Source: Vibrio fluvialis
GTDB taxonomy: Bacteria > Pseudomonadota > Gammaproteobacteria > Enterobacterales > Vibrionaceae
DNA length: 64,000 bases
Reading direction: 5' to 3'
NCBI RefSeq assembly: GCF_900460245.1
Contig: NZ_UHIP01000001.1
Location: forward strand, 1,550,001 to 1,614,000
Every line of letters starts with the position of its first letter. Position 1 is the first letter of the stretch. The position numbers were made by a program, and so were the translations under genes. Below, one piece after another: positions 62,921 through 64,000 of the stretch. The notes below the pieces were generated by a model. It worked only from the letters and a program-made list of their open reading frames with translations. It searched no databases and was not told the origin of the DNA.

Positions 62921-64000
62921 TTATTGAGCGGCATCTTTTGCGTTGTATTGGAAGAACTTAGTCAGAATCTCTAAATCTTCTTTGCTGATGGATGTACGAT
63001 CACCCATGCTTTTTGCCACCGCAGGCCATGCGTTGACCGTAAAGTGCTCGCTTGGAATCTTGGCGTGACAGGTTGAACAGTAAACGTTGTCCAACTGCTC
63101 GGCGTAAGACCACAACGAATCGATTTTCGCCAGCACAGGCGTTTCGATGTCACCCTGTAGCTCAACACTGCGCCATTTATTACCGTAATCGTCTTCAGTG
63201 TATTCGCCCGTAGTCAGCGCGTTCTGGCCCGCTTCAGTCAGGATGGCCACCACCGCACGCTTGCCTTGCCCCATGTAAAGCACTTGCTCCGCGCCTTGCA
63301 TCTGGTAAGCCGTCAGAGAAACCGTGCGCTTGCCATCTTTATCGCTCATCACTGCCAGTTTGGTTGCCGGATTAATGGTGCCCAACTCACCGATTGGAGT
63401 CGCTTGCATGGTGAACACTTCTTTTGCCGTTGCCGGGGTCAGTTTGGCTTCATCCACCAGATGAGCCAGCGCCTGACTATCCATTTTCACTTCAGGCAGG
63501 ATATGCGCGACGCCTTTGTGACAGTCGATACAAGTTTGGTTGTTCTCAATACCGTACTGGTGCATCTTTTGCGCTTCAGGAGTCTGGTCGTAGGTTTCCA
63601 TCGCGTCTTCTGAGTGACAAGAGCGACAAGTCACCGAATCATTCGCCTTCAACTGCGCCCAGACCGTTTCGGCCATTTCGGCACGATGCGCTTCGTACTT
63701 CTCATCCGTGCTGATCTTTTTGGTAATGAACTCGTGGTAGATGTCTTTAGACGCACGAATCTTAGTGATCAGGTAATCGATGGTATCGGTGGGGATATGA
63801 CAGTCCGCACATTCAGCACGAATGCCTTTTGCATTCGTAAAGTGCACGGAACCCTGATACTCCTTGTAAGGGGTTTCCATGGTGTGGCAAGAGACGCAGA
63901 ACTCGGTGCTCGAGGTCTTTTCCAAAATGGCATGCGTTCCGCCGAGTGTCAGCCAACCTATGACTACACCAATGACGAGAAGCAGCACGATCGCGCTTTT
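62921..64000 (-). CDS. torY: Pentaheme cytochrome c, TorY type (5' end cut by window)
   Basis: The frame runs off the right end, so about five to ten N-terminal residues are missing. The visible start is inside the membrane anchor ([19 protein letters not shown]). Five CxxCH haem sites are present: CVSCH, CADCH, CRSCH, CIDCH and, in the C-terminal domain, CSTCH ([14 protein letters not shown]). The N-terminal tetraheme part is NapC/NirT-like and takes electrons from quinol; the fifth haem passes them to TorZ. It matches E. coli TorY in length and in EYQGTVHF- and [13 protein letters not shown] segments. Confidence 0.93.
   Translation of the reverse strand, partial: KSAIVLLLVIGVVIGWLTLGGTHAILEKTSSTEFCVSCHTMETPYKEYQGSVHFTNAKGIRAECADCHIPTDTIDYLITKIRASKDIYHEFITKKISTDEKYEAHRAEMAETVWAQLKANDSVTCRSCHSEDAMETYDQTPEAQKMHQYGIENNQTCIDCHKGVAHILPEVKMDSQALAHLVDEAKLTPATAKEVFTMQATPIGELGTINPATKLAVMSDKDGKRTVSLTAYQMQGAEQVLYMGQGKRAVVAILTEAGQNALTTGEYTEDDYGNKWRSVELQGDIETPVLAKIDSLWSYAEQLDNVYCSTCHAKIPSEHFTVNAWPAVAKSMGDRTSISKEDLEILTKFFQYNAKDAAQ

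Overview
The window is ordinary single-copy chromosome of a Vibrio. The evidence is combined: the msrC-proQ-prc / letA-letB-rsmF block of gammaproteobacteria, a tandem glycine riboswitch in front of an AgcS symporter, and an auxiliary type VI secretion (T6SS) cluster lying between that symporter and an M32 carboxypeptidase. The last arrangement matches, from memory, the VC1414-VC1422 region of V. cholerae. The species cannot be fixed from the sequence alone. I saw no rRNA, tRNA, insertion sequence, phage or CRISPR array. Genes are cut at both ends of the window (an HDOD protein at the left, torY at the right).

Layout. 0-12.4 kb: HDOD signalling protein, the protease Prc, RNA chaperone ProQ and free-methionine sulfoxide reductase MsrC on the minus strand; then an ABC exporter, the LetA/LetB lipid-transport pair (LetB has seven MCE repeats), the rRNA methylase RsmF, a candidate small RNA and a CvfB-like S1 protein. 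12.4-18.7 kb: an uncharacterised membrane protein, a DUF4442 protein, a degenerate PEP-synthase C-terminal domain divergent from a DAHP synthase, YajQ, MsrB, and a coiled-coil membrane protein with a 52-residue membrane-peptide partner. 18.8-21.2 kb: tandem glycine riboswitch, AgcS symporter, LysE-type exporter. 21.3-27.9 kb: T6SS auxiliary operon read leftwards, hcp-vgrG-DUF4123 adaptor-Tle1-like phospholipase-DUF2931 lipoprotein (probable immunity), with a sigma-54 promoter and a perfect 20-bp palindrome upstream of hcp. The 3' part of the effector and the immunity gene are much richer in A+T than the rest.

28-41 kb: M32 carboxypeptidase, small outer-membrane barrel, HrpA helicase, AzoR, an octaheme hydroxylamine-oxidoreductase-like cytochrome with a NapC/NirT tetraheme partner (NarP/NarL-like site upstream), an acidic small protein with a PhoD-like phosphatase, a TerB protein and a DEDDh exonuclease. 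41-60 kb: four diguanylate cyclases with different sensor parts, one of them translationally coupled to a periplasmic binding protein; among them sits a three-gene operon of a membrane-anchored DUF2760 protein and two unusual Hsp70 paralogues. GrxB, an acetyltransferase, an alpha/beta hydrolase, an esterase-like phytase and a HAD phosphatase fill the rest. 60.4-64 kb: torZ and torY, a periplasmic TMAO/N-oxide respiration pair.

The least explained units are the DUF2760-Hsp70-Hsp70 operon, the HAO-NapC pair, the binding protein-cyclase pair, and the catalytically dead PEP-synthase fragment beside a PEP-consuming enzyme.
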